The position numbers and the translations under genes were made by a program. The notes beneath the pieces were generated by a model. The model ran no database searches. It was not told where the DNA came from and worked only from the letters and a program-made list of their open reading frames with translations. Shown in pieces: positions 50,098 through 59,727 of a DNA stretch of 64,000 bases; the stretch's first letter is position 1, and every line of letters begins with the position of its first letter. Source of the stretch: Myxococcales bacterium (GTDB lineage: Bacteria > Myxococcota > UBA727 > JABDBI01); assembly GCA_023248545.1 (NCBI GenBank), contig JAHFEF010000001.1, forward strand, positions 1 to 64,000, written 5' to 3'.

Positions 50098-50684
50098 ATA
50101 GAAGTTTTATTTTTATTTTTTTTATATTTTTTTCAAATCAAACGCTGTTTTCAAATCACATTAGATACGAAGATCAAGTGATTGTCATTGAGTTCGATAG
50201 TCCTGATTTTTCTGATGGAGACTGTCCTAATCTTAAAAACAATGGAGTTATCCAGGAGGATGTTGGTTGGAGAGGTGGATGTCTCTTGAAAACACCTTTT
50301 TTCCATGGTTTTAAGAGTACTGAAGCTGAAATCCAGATACTCATTGAATTTGATGGTTCCTGGGATGGTTTTACCTCTAATCTTGATAGGGCATTGAACT
50401 TCAATCTCGCGAAAATAATTCTAGAATCATTTGATGAGCTAAATTTTAGACATGAAGTTCTAAGGCCACTTAAGGCGGCTGATTTTGGTTCTGTTCATTG
50501 GCTTGCCGAACACCCCAAAGGAACGTTCTATTATGGTGCGACTGATGGAGTCAAAAAACTCGTTCTTTCTCCAAGCATAATTCCAAGGAGTTCGAAAAAT
50601 ATCAGCCTGAATATTTGTGAGATTGCTCCAAACACACGACTAAAAATTAGCAAGATTGAGATGAGGTTAAAGCCGGTTTTTTAG
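50094..50684 (+). CDS. exported protein, unknown, operon gene 4
   Basis: 196 residues. Signal peptide with a Phe-rich core (FIFIFFIFFSNQTLFS), then a mostly beta pattern: DQVIVIEFDSPDFSDGDCPN, VGWRGGCLLKTPF, IQILIEFDGSW and LKISKIEMRLKPVF. Resembles a small beta-sandwich, but no family can be named. Overlaps the subtilase-like gene by ATGA. AT-rich. Confidence 0.6.
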   Translation: MNRSFIFIFFIFFSNQTLFSNHIRYEDQVIVIEFDSPDFSDGDCPNLKNNGVIQEDVGWRGGCLLKTPFFHGFKSTEAEIQILIEFDGSWDGFTSNLDRALNFNLAKIILESFDELNFRHEVLRPLKAADFGSVHWLAEHPKGTFYYGATDGVKKLVLSPSIIPRSSKNISLNICEIAPNTRLKISKIEMRLKPVF

Positions 50685-50807
50685 CCTATAGGGTCAACCA
50701 ATCAAACACGCCGTCTATATTATGAGACTGCCCCTAGTACTACCTGATCAGTTATGCGGTTATACGAGAATAAAGCCAAATATCAGCCAGCCCTGAAATA
50801 AAGCTGC

Positions 50808-53783
50808 ATGCCAGTAAGCATTCAGCCAGTCGTTCCAGCGGCCTCTCGTGTTGTCGCGGATCATTCTGAACCGGACATCGGACAGCCTCAGTCTACCCTC
50901 GAGTTGCCCGATTTTGATATCCGAAGCATTGATCTCAACTCGATTCAAAATGCCGTCGTGCGTGTCAGTGTTCCCTTGAAAGAGGGTGTTTATTGGTTGC
51001 CGGGGAAGTATGAAAAAGCCAAAGTCGTGGTGAAGCCCAACACCATGGCTTGGTTGACGGTTTGTGTCGGCAGACACCCGGTGAGCGACGAGGCTGTGAT
51101 CACCAAGACATCGATTCAGATGAGTGAACCTGTTCGAGTGGCCAACCCTTCTAGCGCCTATGAAGAACCTGGTTGCATGAATGGCTTTAGAGATCTCTTT
51201 GCGGATGTTTTGATAGAGGGCGTCGAAATTGGCCCTGACGGTCAAGTCTTATTTCAGGGGGAACTCAAAAAGGGTTTGTCGAGAGAAGATATCAAGACCG
51301 CGTTTAAACCTGAGATGTTTCCAAACGTCGACTTAAGTTTAGAACGGCTTAAACAAAAAAAGGTCGACTTAAAAAAAGTGGGTATACCTGAATTATTAAA
51401 GCAATTCGGTGGCATGCTGGGCGAAGCAAAATGCTCAGCCCGTCTCCAGATGGATGTGCCTGAATTCACCGTGCCTCGGACCGGATTGAAAGTTCGAACC
51501 ACCCATTCAGATCTCGAGCTGCGTGTTCACGTGCGAGCGAGTATCACTCCCGAAGGCGAGCTCAAATTGAAGTCAGATGAGCAGTTGCAGAGCACGGCCG
51601 AATTCGGCGATTCCAAAGCGGTGCTTGATGGAGACGTTCAGGTTTGCGAGTTGGCCCAGTTGAAACCTGAATTGGATGGCCAAGTTTCAGCTCGAACGTT
51701 TGTCCCCCAAACACAGGTTTTTGTTGATTACGAAGACAAAACAGACATCCCCGTTTTGATGGGTGGCGAGTTCAATTATGTTCGGGCACAAGCGCGTTTT
51801 CAGAAAAACCAGCCCGTGAAATTTTCAGGGGATACTTTGATGGATGCGCATGTGGCGGAAGTGCAACCACTGAATGTCGGTGCGCTGAAAGCCAAGTTTA
51901 AAAGCGCAAGTTTTCGCTTAGATGCCCGTGGCGTTGTGCGAGGCCAGAAAAAATCTGTATGCGGAGATTTCAAAGCCGTGCTGTCCCATCCACAGTTTGA
52001 TTGGAGAGGATTGCATGCGTCCGTGCGAGGACAGGCAGGGGTTTTGATCCAAGCCAAAGATTTAATGAACGGAACGATTCGTTACAATATTGAATCCGAT
52101 CGGCTGAGGCCCTTTCGACGTGAATTAGGCTATGAGCTGTTTCCAGACGCATGTTTGGCTTTGAACCCCCATAATACCGGGGTGAGTGAATTCTTAGATC
52201 CAGTGAATCAGTTCATTTGGGCAGGCAGCCAGCTTGCTGATCCTAGCACACCGCCTGTGGGAGAATTAGGGGACGATGCTTGGCGTGCTCATGTAGAGAA
52301 AATGACAGGCGCACCGATTCGAAAACACAATCGGGTTGAGCTATTGATCGATGGAAAAACATCGTTTCCTAAGCGCCTTCAATTGATTAAAAATGCCAAA
52401 CGATCGATTTGTTTGCAAAGTCTTATTTTTAAAGACGACGAATGCGGCATGGCTACGGCGAAAGCTTTGGTTGAGGCCCACAAACGGGACGTCGCGGTTC
52501 GCGTAATTGTTGATAGCTTGGGAAATCTCGATTCTGTGAAAGAGCTGATTCGAGGCAACCGGGTCTATGAATATTTACGCAAAAACGGGGTCAATCTTGA
52601 GCTCTATAGCAATGCTGCTGTGAAGGGCTTTGGAAATTTGTTGAGGGTGGTGGAGCAACACCGTGCGTTGCAGGGTTTAGAAAGTCTGAAAGATTTCGTG
52701 GACCCGAAACAAACACTTTCGACGCTGCACATGTTGGCCAAAGTCGCCCGAGGGACTGTTAATCTAGGTTTGAGTGCCGAAGACCAACAAAAAGTACGTG
52801 AGTCGCTCAAAATGATTTTAGGCGATGACGATCATGCGCATGAGTTAATCGAACGATTGGCACATATTACACCTGAAAAACCATTGCAGTTGTCTGAAGT
52901 CATAGAATTATTTACTCAGGTGCTGAATCTCAATCATCGATGGCATGAAAAATATTTAATTGTCGACGGTGAAAAGGCAATTTTAGGTGGCATGAATATT
53001 GCTGATGAGTACTTAAAAGGAGGATCTGATGCGCAAGTTCGTGTAGCTGGGGTAGGGCGACCTGCTTGGCGAGACACGGATATTTTTGTGGAGGGAGAAG
53101 GGGCGCTCGATGCCTATCAGTATTTCGCGCGCAATTGGAAAACGGTGAATGGTCAAGACATACCTGCAGAGCCAGGCTCTGGTTTGAAATTAGGTCGGAA
53201 CACAGAAGTTCAAGTGATTCAAAGCCGCCCCTTGCGCGGTTTGCCTCACCCAGTCACCAATTTTAAAATCGAAGCACTGAAGAGTCTGAAAAAGGGCGAC
53301 AAGGCTTATGAAGCCACGGCTTATTTCATGCCGGTGGGGGCTCTGAAACCCTATGCAGAGGCGCTTAAATTGGCTGTGGCTCGGGGTGTCGATGTTCGCA
53401 TTGTGACCAACAGCATTGATAGCACAGACATGCCTCAGGTGAATCAGGCTGCTTTGGTGAGTTGTTATCGAGATTTGCTCCGGGCAGGTGTTCGGATTTT
53501 TGAGCGCACCGGCGGTCGAACCATGCACCAAAAGACAGCGGCCTATGGTTCGAAAGTAGGTCTGGTGGGATCTTATAACCTAGACAACCGATCGGCGAGT
53601 TTAAATTCGGAGAGTGAAGTGGTGATTTACCAGGCTGAATTTGTGGGTGGATTAGAAAAAATGCTTCTCAAAGACATGGAATCCAATGTCGCCAAAGAGC
53701 TTAAACTGGAAGACATTGCAGCATCACCGGCCTTGGAGGAGTTGCAGCACAGTGCGTGGGCTATGCTGGGCGATTTGATGTGA
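50808..53783 (+). CDS. large phospholipase D-superfamily protein
   Basis: 991 residues. The C-terminal half is a two-motif PLD/cardiolipin-synthase-like enzyme: first HKD as HRWHEKYLIVDGEKAILGG (about 711) with GGMNIADEY, second as TMHQKTAAYGSKVGLVGSYN (about 904) with NLDNRS. A PLD-like start is seen at KNAKRSICLQSLIFKDDE (about 530). The first 480 residues are an unusual beta-rich region of unknown family, without a signal peptide, and a roughly 110-residue helical insert precedes the first HKD. Likely acts on phospholipids or phosphodiesters. Its end overlaps the convergent hydratase by 23 bases. Confidence 0.85.
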   Translation: MPVSIQPVVPAASRVVADHSEPDIGQPQSTLELPDFDIRSIDLNSIQNAVVRVSVPLKEGVYWLPGKYEKAKVVVKPNTMAWLTVCVGRHPVSDEAVITKTSIQMSEPVRVANPSSAYEEPGCMNGFRDLFADVLIEGVEIGPDGQVLFQGELKKGLSREDIKTAFKPEMFPNVDLSLERLKQKKVDLKKVGIPELLKQFGGMLGEAKCSARLQMDVPEFTVPRTGLKVRTTHSDLELRVHVRASITPEGELKLKSDEQLQSTAEFGDSKAVLDGDVQVCELAQLKPELDGQVSARTFVPQTQVFVDYEDKTDIPVLMGGEFNYVRAQARFQKNQPVKFSGDTLMDAHVAEVQPLNVGALKAKFKSASFRLDARGVVRGQKKSVCGDFKAVLSHPQFDWRGLHASVRGQAGVLIQAKDLMNGTIRYNIESDRLRPFRRELGYELFPDACLALNPHNTGVSEFLDPVNQFIWAGSQLADPSTPPVGELGDDAWRAHVEKMTGAPIRKHNRVELLIDGKTSFPKRLQLIKNAKRSICLQSLIFKDDECGMATAKALVEAHKRDVAVRVIVDSLGNLDSVKELIRGNRVYEYLRKNGVNLELYSNAAVKGFGNLLRVVEQHRALQGLESLKDFVDPKQTLSTLHMLAKVARGTVNLGLSAEDQQKVRESLKMILGDDDHAHELIERLAHITPEKPLQLSEVIELFTQVLNLNHRWHEKYLIVDGEKAILGGMNIADEYLKGGSDAQVRVAGVGRPAWRDTDIFVEGEGALDAYQYFARNWKTVNGQDIPAEPGSGLKLGRNTEVQVIQSRPLRGLPHPVTNFKIEALKSLKKGDKAYEATAYFMPVGALKPYAEALKLAVARGVDVRIVTNSIDSTDMPQVNQAALVSCYRDLLRAGVRIFERTGGRTMHQKTAAYGSKVGLVGSYNLDNRSASLNSESEVVIYQAEFVGGLEKMLLKDMESNVAKELKLEDIAASPALEELQHSAWAMLGDLM

Positions 53784-54537
53784 ATTTTTTCAACGCCGCC
53801 ACTCTCTCGGGTGATTTTAAAACCTGTTCATAGCACCGGGCGATATCACCTGTCTTCATGGCTTCTTTGGCGGCTCTGAGGCTGACTCCTGAACAGGCGG
53901 CAATTTGAGAAGCGAGTTCATAGGGCGAGTCGCTTATCTGGTTTACTAAGCCAATATTGAGGGCTTCTTGAGCGTTGATTTTTTTGGCGCTAAAAATTAA
54001 TTCGCATGCTTTGGCGTAACCAATCACCTGAGGGAGTCGGCCTGTGCCACCGGCACCGGGGAAGATCCCCAAAGCGCATTCTGTGAGGCCTGTTTGTGCA
54101 TGCGGGGCCATGATTCGAATGTCGCACGCCAGCGCGAGTTCTAACCCGCCGCCGAACGCCAAGCCGTTCATATAGGCGATTGTCGGCATAGGTAGATTGG
54201 CAATCTGGTCAAATGCATGATTAATTTGCTTTAAGAAAGTACGTGTTTGATCCAGGCTCATGCCGACGCGTTCTTTGAGATCTGCGCCGGCGCTGAATGC
54301 TTTCTCCCCGGCCCCTCGAATAATTAGGGTTTTAACCTCACCCCCTAGCCCCCTCTCCAGCAACTGGAGAGGGGGAATTGGTTTTAGGGATTTAGGGTGA
54401 GGTTTAAGGGCGCTGAGGGTCTCATCAAGCTCCGTCAACAACGCTGTATTCAGCGCGTTCAAGACCTCGGGGCGATTGAGCGTAATTTCGCAGATTTCTT
54501 GATTAGTACCGGTATAACTCAGGTTTATAAGGGCCAT
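53761..54537 (-). CDS. enoyl-CoA hydratase/isomerase family protein
   Basis: 258 residues. [20 protein letters not shown], then [18 protein letters not shown] (oxyanion Ala/Gly), [20 protein letters not shown] (second oxyanion loop), [20 protein letters not shown] (catalytic Glu) and a C-terminal helical domain. A crotonase of fatty-acid or branched-chain degradation. Residues about 46-71 ([20 protein letters not shown] then GEV) are translated from a palindromic repeat and separate the first strand from its continuation. Start overlaps the end of ahcY by 35 bases. Confidence 0.88.
   Translation of the reverse strand: MALINLSYTGTNQEICEITLNRPEVLNALNTALLTELDETLSALKPHPKSLKPIPPLQLLERGLGGEVKTLIIRGAGEKAFSAGADLKERVGMSLDQTRTFLKQINHAFDQIANLPMPTIAYMNGLAFGGGLELALACDIRIMAPHAQTGLTECALGIFPGAGGTGRLPQVIGYAKACELIFSAKKINAQEALNIGLVNQISDSPYELASQIAACSGVSLRAAKEAMKTGDIARCYEQVLKSPERVAALKKFTSNRPA
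54334..54404. repeat. 71-bp cruciform repeat inside the hydratase gene (family D)
   Basis: Two nested perfect inverted repeats: outer AACCTCACCC (54334-54343) / GGGTGAGGTT (54395-54404) and inner CCCCCTCTCCAG (54349-54360) / CTGGAGAGGGGG (54364-54375) with a CAA loop. The whole is read through in frame on the reverse strand. Confidence 0.9.
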
Positions 54538-55813
54538 CGACAGACACTCCCAGGTAGGCAGCTTGTTTTGCGTTTAATTTTGTCAGCTTGACACCGAGGT
54601 GATCTAAGTGCAACCGGGCGACTTCTTCATCTATTTTTTTGGGCAGCGTATAAACTTGGCCTTTTTTAAATTGACCGTTGTCGTTTTTCCAGAGCGCAAT
54701 CTGGGCCAATACTTGGTTCGTAAACGACGTCGACATCACAAAGCTGGGGTGTCCTGTCGCGCAGCCTAGGTTTACCAGACGGCCTTTGGCTAGGAGTGTG
54801 AGCCGTTTGCCGTCTGGAAAAATAAACTGGTCCACTTGAGGTTTGATGTTTTCACACGTGATTTCGCCATTGTTTTCGAGCCAAGCGACGTCAATTTCGC
54901 TGTCGAAGTGGCCAATATTGGCTAAAATCGCCTGGTCTTTCATGGCCTTCATGTGTTCAGCGCGGATAATATCGCAGCAGCCGGTTGTCGTCACAAAGAG
55001 GTCGCCCTGAGGCGCGGCTTCTTCCATCGTGACTACTTGATAGCCTTCCATGGAAGCTTGCAGGGCACAAATTGGGTCAATCTCAGTGATGAGTACACGA
55101 GAGCCCATGCCGCTGGCAGATTGTGCGCAGCCTTTGCCGACGTCTCCGTAGCCACAGACCACCACCACTTTGCCGGCCATCATGACGTCTGTGGCGCGCT
55201 TGATGCCATCTAAGAAAGATTCACGACAGCCATAAAGATTATCAAACTTAGATTTTGTCACAGAATCATTCACGTTCATAGCAGGCGCTAAGAGCGTATT
55301 TTTTTGGGACATCTCATAGAGACGCCGCACACCGGTGGTGGTTTCTTCCGAGAGGCCTCGGATAGGGTCAGAGCCTCCAAACCATTGTGGGTAGCGCGTG
55401 TGAACGATATGCGTGAGATCGCCACCGTCGTCCAGGATCATATTGGGTGCTTTGCCGTCTTTAAATGCTTTTAATTGTTGTTCGATGCACCAGTCGTATT
55501 CTTCTTCGGTTTCGCCTTTCCAAGCAAATACGGGCACACCGGTAGCGGCGATGGCGGCAGCGGCGTGATCTTGCGTCGAAAAAATATTACAGGATGTCCA
55601 CGTGACTTCAGCGCCCAGTTCTACCAGCGTTTCGATTAAAACGGCCGTTTGAATGGTCATGTGTAGGCAGCCGGCAATGCGAGCGCCTTTGAGGGGTTTT
55701 TCACGGCCATGGCGTTTTCGAAGTGCCATGAGTCCTGGCATTTCAGATTCAGCGATGGAGATTTCCTTGCGGCCCCAGTCTTTGAGAGATAGATCAGCTA
55801 CTTTGTACTGCAT
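54503..55813 (-). CDS. ahcY: adenosylhomocysteinase
   Basis: 436 residues, the typical length without the long insertion seen in some bacteria. [85 protein letters not shown] (NAD site) and the C-terminal [19 protein letters not shown] ending YKPELYRY. Hydrolyses S-adenosylhomocysteine. No SAH riboswitch-like leader is present in the 20 bases upstream. Confidence 0.98.
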   Translation of the reverse strand: MQYKVADLSLKDWGRKEISIAESEMPGLMALRKRHGREKPLKGARIAGCLHMTIQTAVLIETLVELGAEVTWTSCNIFSTQDHAAAAIAATGVPVFAWKGETEEEYDWCIEQQLKAFKDGKAPNMILDDGGDLTHIVHTRYPQWFGGSDPIRGLSEETTTGVRRLYEMSQKNTLLAPAMNVNDSVTKSKFDNLYGCRESFLDGIKRATDVMMAGKVVVVCGYGDVGKGCAQSASGMGSRVLITEIDPICALQASMEGYQVVTMEEAAPQGDLFVTTTGCCDIIRAEHMKAMKDQAILANIGHFDSEIDVAWLENNGEITCENIKPQVDQFIFPDGKRLTLLAKGRLVNLGCATGHPSFVMSTSFTNQVLAQIALWKNDNGQFKKGQVYTLPKKIDEEVARLHLDHLGVKLTKLNAKQAAYLGVSVDGPYKPELYRY

Positions 55814-55833
55814 GCTTAGAAAATAAGATATTT

Positions 55834-56115
55834 CTAAATTATAAACAAGTGTCCATTTTTCCCAAAGTACCCGGCTTTGAGCGGATGCTGGTCAAATCCT
55901 TTGGCGCCGAGTTTATAATCGCATTGGAACCGTCGGCACACGCTTGGCCTGACTTCATAGATGCCGCAGCCGGTGGATGTGAGATACGGGCAGGGTACTC
56001 CGGCAGGCTTAGCAATATCCTCGCCGGTATCGTACCGGGTCGAGAAACCTGGCTTCGAATCGATTCTAAGCGCGGTGCAACAAACGTTACAGGGATGACA
56101 AGTTCGCTGGGTCAC
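55834..56115 (-). CDS. YkgJ-family cysteine-cluster protein
   Basis: 93 residues. [34 protein letters not shown] and [12 protein letters not shown] hold the metal-binding Cys set of YkgJ/UPF0153 proteins (Cys-x2-Cys-Cys ... Cys ... RPxxCRxFxC). Function unknown; thought to bind Zn or Fe-S. Lies 20 bases upstream of ahcY on the same strand. Confidence 0.85.
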   Translation of the reverse strand: MTQRTCHPCNVCCTALRIDSKPGFSTRYDTGEDIAKPAGVPCPYLTSTGCGIYEVRPSVCRRFQCDYKLGAKGFDQHPLKAGYFGKNGHLFII

Positions 56116-56175
56116 CTTGCTTAGGGTGATGATTCCGGTAAACTATTTATCGAACCATTCCGAATAGCCTGAGAG

Positions 56176-56718
56176 CTACTCCGGCAATCCAATATACATG
56201 CACTTCACGTACACCGAAATTTCCTCGGTACTCGTCTTTCGATTCCACATGTGTCCATACCCTGAAGCGCTCACCGTCGCACGCACGAAATTGGTTCGTG
56301 ATTGATAGTTTGCATAAAGCTGCAAGTGCTTTTTCTGTTTTTCTTCGAGTTCGGCGACGGCGGCCTTATTGCCGACGCTTGCCTCAGCGCGGATTTTGTT
56401 GCCGTAGTAATCGAGAATCTCTGACTCTAATACGACGTTGGTGTTATTCGACAGCCCTTCGGTACTGCGGTTTCCGTGATCATCTGCGTAAACAACGGTG
56501 CGAATATCTAAAATCACCCAGCCTTTGGGCACTGCGTAAGTTCCAGTGAGCGTCCGGGTTTCTTCATGAAGTCCGTTCCAGCCAGCTGTCACTTTTAACC
56601 GATCGATGGCGAGAAATTCTCGCTCATCGCCGGGAGTTGGAATAGTGAGGGCCTGTATTTGCGCAAAAGCGGTGATCGATAGAACTTGGAGACTCAGGAA
56701 AAGGACGATGTGACGCAT
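56176..56718 (-). CDS. hypothetical exported protein
   Basis: 180 residues from the ATG at 56718. Signal peptide MRHIVLFLSLQVLSITAFA, then a beta-rich protein (LTGTYAVPKGWVILDIRTVV, NTNVVLESEILDYYGNKIRA) with one central helix rich in Lys/Glu. No family recognised. Confidence 0.6.
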   Translation of the reverse strand: MRHIVLFLSLQVLSITAFAQIQALTIPTPGDEREFLAIDRLKVTAGWNGLHEETRTLTGTYAVPKGWVILDIRTVVYADDHGNRSTEGLSNNTNVVLESEILDYYGNKIRAEASVGNKAAVAELEEKQKKHLQLYANYQSRTNFVRATVSASGYGHMWNRKTSTEEISVYVKCMYIGLPE

Positions 56719-56797
56719 ATGAGTCAATCGTTATACACCTCACTCGTGTTGACTATCGGTCGTTATCCGGATGCAGTTGAAGTCAAGCTGAACCGTG

Positions 56798-57538
56798 CTA
56801 AACGATGCTTGCTCCTGCCGATTCATTGGGTGGAATACGGCTCCAAGGCTGTTTTCCCTTCAAACACACCCACGCGATGAGGGTAAAGGGTACTGCGATT
56901 GCGACCGCGGCTATGGTGGCGACCAGCGCAGTTGACCACGAGATGGATTCGCTCTGGATCGGTGCAGTTGTTGCCGTGCAACTAAATAACGCATTGTCTT
57001 TCAAAGCGAGCAAGTAGGCCATAACCTGAGGCGACAAGTTCGGACTATTGGTAACATTCCAATAAGCGTTGCCGCAGCTGCCTGATCGAATCAGACTTTT
57101 GGTAGCGCTGGCAATGACCTGATCTTCGTTGTTTCTCAAGGTGACGCTGTTAACGGTGTCTTCTTCTGGATTCACAAACCCGGTGCCAGGGATTTGAGAA
57201 CCGGGCATGATGGTAAACAGAGTTTTTCCAGTGCATGCGCTGGAAACTTGCAGTGGCCCCCAACCCGCTTGACCTGTTTGTTCACCGCTAAACGACCGAA
57301 TATTTTGTCCATTGTTCAAATATAAATCCAAGACTTTGTTGTTGCCGACGCAGCTGGGCTGTAAATAAGCATTTGGGTCGACTTGCAATTGATAAACCGG
57401 TTGAGTGGGATCACAACTGAGCGGCTCGGTCAGCACAAACTGAGTTCGTTCGCCGGCAAATGGATCCTCGCACGGAACCTGAGCATGAGAAACCAACACA
57501 AATAAAAAAGCAGGAATAAAAGTGATTTTTCCAAACAT
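56798..57538 (-). CDS. hypothetical exported protein with C-terminal membrane anchor
   Basis: 246 residues. Signal peptide (MFGKITFIPAFLFVLVSHA), six or more Cys in a beta-rich ectodomain (VPCEDPF, LSCDPTQ, PSCVGNN, SSACTGK, GSCGNAYWN, FSCTATT), then a single transmembrane helix (ALVATIAAVAIAVPFTLIAW) and a short basic tail. A type I topology protein with disulfides; family unknown. Confidence 0.6.
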   Translation of the reverse strand: MFGKITFIPAFLFVLVSHAQVPCEDPFAGERTQFVLTEPLSCDPTQPVYQLQVDPNAYLQPSCVGNNKVLDLYLNNGQNIRSFSGEQTGQAGWGPLQVSSACTGKTLFTIMPGSQIPGTGFVNPEEDTVNSVTLRNNEDQVIASATKSLIRSGSCGNAYWNVTNSPNLSPQVMAYLLALKDNALFSCTATTAPIQSESISWSTALVATIAAVAIAVPFTLIAWVCLKGKQPWSRIPPNESAGASIV

Positions 57539-57557
57539 GCTGGCTCAATAGACCAAA

Positions 57558-59255
57558 TTAAAACGCCTGTCCAATCCCGAGTGTAATCAGTGTATTCTGA
57601 AACCCAACAAGCGGTCCACCCACCGGAGTTGCTGCGTCGACACGAATTAATAACCGATTCCAGGGGACGGATAAAATTCTCAGGCCCAGACCCACATCGT
57701 GTGTTGGATTAAAACCTGCCTGACCCGAAAAAGCAGCACCCAAATCATAGAACGCAACCAACCCAAATCGAAAAATCCAAAACGGCAATGAGCGCGTTCG
57801 AAATTCAAGATTTTGTCGAAAAAATTGCCTGCCTAAATAATATCGATAAGGCGCACCACGCAGTCCGGCCTCGCCGCCTAAAGTAAAATAGGCGTTATTC
57901 AAATTGTTCCAAAGTTGCGCATACGTGCTCGAGGTCACAAAACGTCCGAATTTAAAAATACTCGGTGATACTGCTGTGAGACTCACGGTAACTTGATTAT
58001 TCAAAAAGCTGTCTTGAATGCGAGTTTGTAATTGGGCACTGGCGCTGACCAGGCTGTCTTGGGTTGGCGCTGCGCTCGCCCCGAGTGATAATATGGGTGC
58101 CCAAAAAGTATGATCGCTACCTAAAATGGGCCCCAGAGCAATATGATTGGCGAGTGATAGACTGGGACCGAGCTGAACCCATTCCGTCAAGGCAAACGTA
58201 TTGTAGTCATAGAAAGCCTGATAGCGATTTTGAAACGTGCTGTAGCGCAAAATTAAAAAGCTTTGGAACTCACTGTAAGGCAAGACGGCTTGCTTGAAAC
58301 TCTCTGGAACGTCCTCGAGGGGCTTATATTGATTCAAGTTTGCCCCATAGCCGAAGCTTAAGTTGTGCTTGGTCTTTTTGCCAAAGGATCTCACGACGAA
58401 GAGTTGTGGGCTGATTTGGAGCGCCCGGTATTGCTTTTTGAAGCCCTCAAAAGTTCGAATGTCGGTGCCGACAAAATCATACATAGGTTGGTTGTTGTAG
58501 GAAAACGACGCTGCATAGCCCCAAGGTGTGTCCTCGGTGGCCAATGGGTAGTTGAGCAAGAAAGTTGTGTTAAGGCCTTCATAGCCGAATCCCTGTCGAT
58601 TCAAATAAACACCCTGTTGGAGCGTCAGTTGGTTTTTGGTTGAGAGTAAACTCGGATCAAAATAATAGCCTGATAGATTCATAATGGCCTGGTTGAGGTT
58701 AAAATTGACACCGATGGTTTTATTGAGGCCAAATAAATTGGTTTGATACAGACCCAGTGATAAATTGCCGAGTGCAGCTCCGGCAGTTGAGATGGTGCTT
58801 GTGCCTTGCCAATTAAAAATATCTTTGGTGACCACCAACAAATCGACTTCAGTGCTGGAGGGGTCATTGGATACTTGCACTGGAAATATCAGTGCGAAAG
58901 ATCGAACCAATGGATTTAAGAGCGCTTGTTCGTTTTCGATCAAGATATTGGCATCGTAAACATCGCCTGGATGCATCCACAATTGGTTTTTCAGTGCTGA
59001 ATACTTTGTTTTAAATTGGATATAATTGAGCCAAGCCGTGAGTCGGTCTGATTTATCAAACGGATCTTGGGTATAAAAATGGAATTTTCTTATTTTTTTG
59101 TTTTCAGGACTTTTGTCAATTATTAAGCCATATTGATCCAGTGCGAGCTGGGTAATCGCTTTTTCAAAGCCGGATAGGTTTTCATGGTGGGTTCCAAATG
59201 CCTGAATCGTTGCCAGAAGGCAGAGCAAAAGACATTTACAAGCCAGGCTTTTCAT
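57558..59255 (-). CDS. Omp85/surface-antigen (D15)-type outer membrane protein
   Basis: 565 residues. Signal peptide (LLLCLLATIQAFG), a short periplasmic region with one POTRA-like unit (about 90-150, MHPGDVYDANILIENEQALL, VDLLVVTKDIF), then a beta barrel. YFTLGGEAGLRGAPYRYYLG near residue 460 carries the Gly-Gly and Arg-Gly of the Omp85 lid-lock region. The last residue is Phe, as for Bam-folded barrels. Too short for BamA; more like a TamA- or D15-only protein. Confidence 0.78.
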   Translation of the reverse strand: MKSLACKCLLLCLLATIQAFGTHHENLSGFEKAITQLALDQYGLIIDKSPENKKIRKFHFYTQDPFDKSDRLTAWLNYIQFKTKYSALKNQLWMHPGDVYDANILIENEQALLNPLVRSFALIFPVQVSNDPSSTEVDLLVVTKDIFNWQGTSTISTAGAALGNLSLGLYQTNLFGLNKTIGVNFNLNQAIMNLSGYYFDPSLLSTKNQLTLQQGVYLNRQGFGYEGLNTTFLLNYPLATEDTPWGYAASFSYNNQPMYDFVGTDIRTFEGFKKQYRALQISPQLFVVRSFGKKTKHNLSFGYGANLNQYKPLEDVPESFKQAVLPYSEFQSFLILRYSTFQNRYQAFYDYNTFALTEWVQLGPSLSLANHIALGPILGSDHTFWAPILSLGASAAPTQDSLVSASAQLQTRIQDSFLNNQVTVSLTAVSPSIFKFGRFVTSSTYAQLWNNLNNAYFTLGGEAGLRGAPYRYYLGRQFFRQNLEFRTRSLPFWIFRFGLVAFYDLGAAFSGQAGFNPTHDVGLGLRILSVPWNRLLIRVDAATPVGGPLVGFQNTLITLGIGQAF

Positions 59256-59283
59256 TTTAAGTCATAGCGCCTGAGGTGTAAAA

Positions 59284-59727
59284 ATGGCTGGTGTAAGCAA
59301 AATGACGATTGTTGGGAACTTGGGAGCGGATCCTGAAGTTCGTTATTCTCAAGGTGGGATGGCGATGTGCAACTTGCGTGTTGCTGTCACCGAGCGTCGC
59401 AAAGAGGGGGATAACTACGCAGATCATACGGAGTGGTTTACGCTGGTTTGCTTTGGAAAAACAGCTGAAAATGCACAGCGCTTTTTGAAAAAAGGCCGCC
59501 AAGTATTTGCTGAAGGTCGTTTTCAGGCGCGCAAATGGCTCGACAAAGATGGCAAGGACCGTGTGAGTCTTGAAGTCGTCGTGAACCAGCTGCTTTTCTT
59601 GGGCAATGGTCGTGAAGAAGGCGCGCCGGCGATGGGCGCTACAGCTACAGCTGCGGGTGCTTTCCAGGCTCCGATGGCTGATTTTGATCCTTCGAACGGC
59701 TATATGAACGAAGACGTCCCATTCTGA
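59284..59727 (+). CDS. ssb: single-stranded DNA-binding protein
   Basis: 147 residues. OB fold MAGVSKMTIVGNLGADPEVR, RYSQGGMAMCNLRVAVTERR, DHTEWFTLVCFGKTAENA and KGRQVFAEGRFQARKW, a Gly/Ala linker and an acidic tip MNEDVPF that binds partner proteins. The last 83 bases are antisense to the end of dedA. Confidence 0.97.
   Translation: MAGVSKMTIVGNLGADPEVRYSQGGMAMCNLRVAVTERRKEGDNYADHTEWFTLVCFGKTAENAQRFLKKGRQVFAEGRFQARKWLDKDGKDRVSLEVVVNQLLFLGNGREEGAPAMGATATAAGAFQAPMADFDPSNGYMNEDVPF

Noticed and set aside
55814-55833. SAH riboswitch in front of ahcY
   Set aside because: Only 20 bases separate ahcY from the upstream gene, too short for the element.
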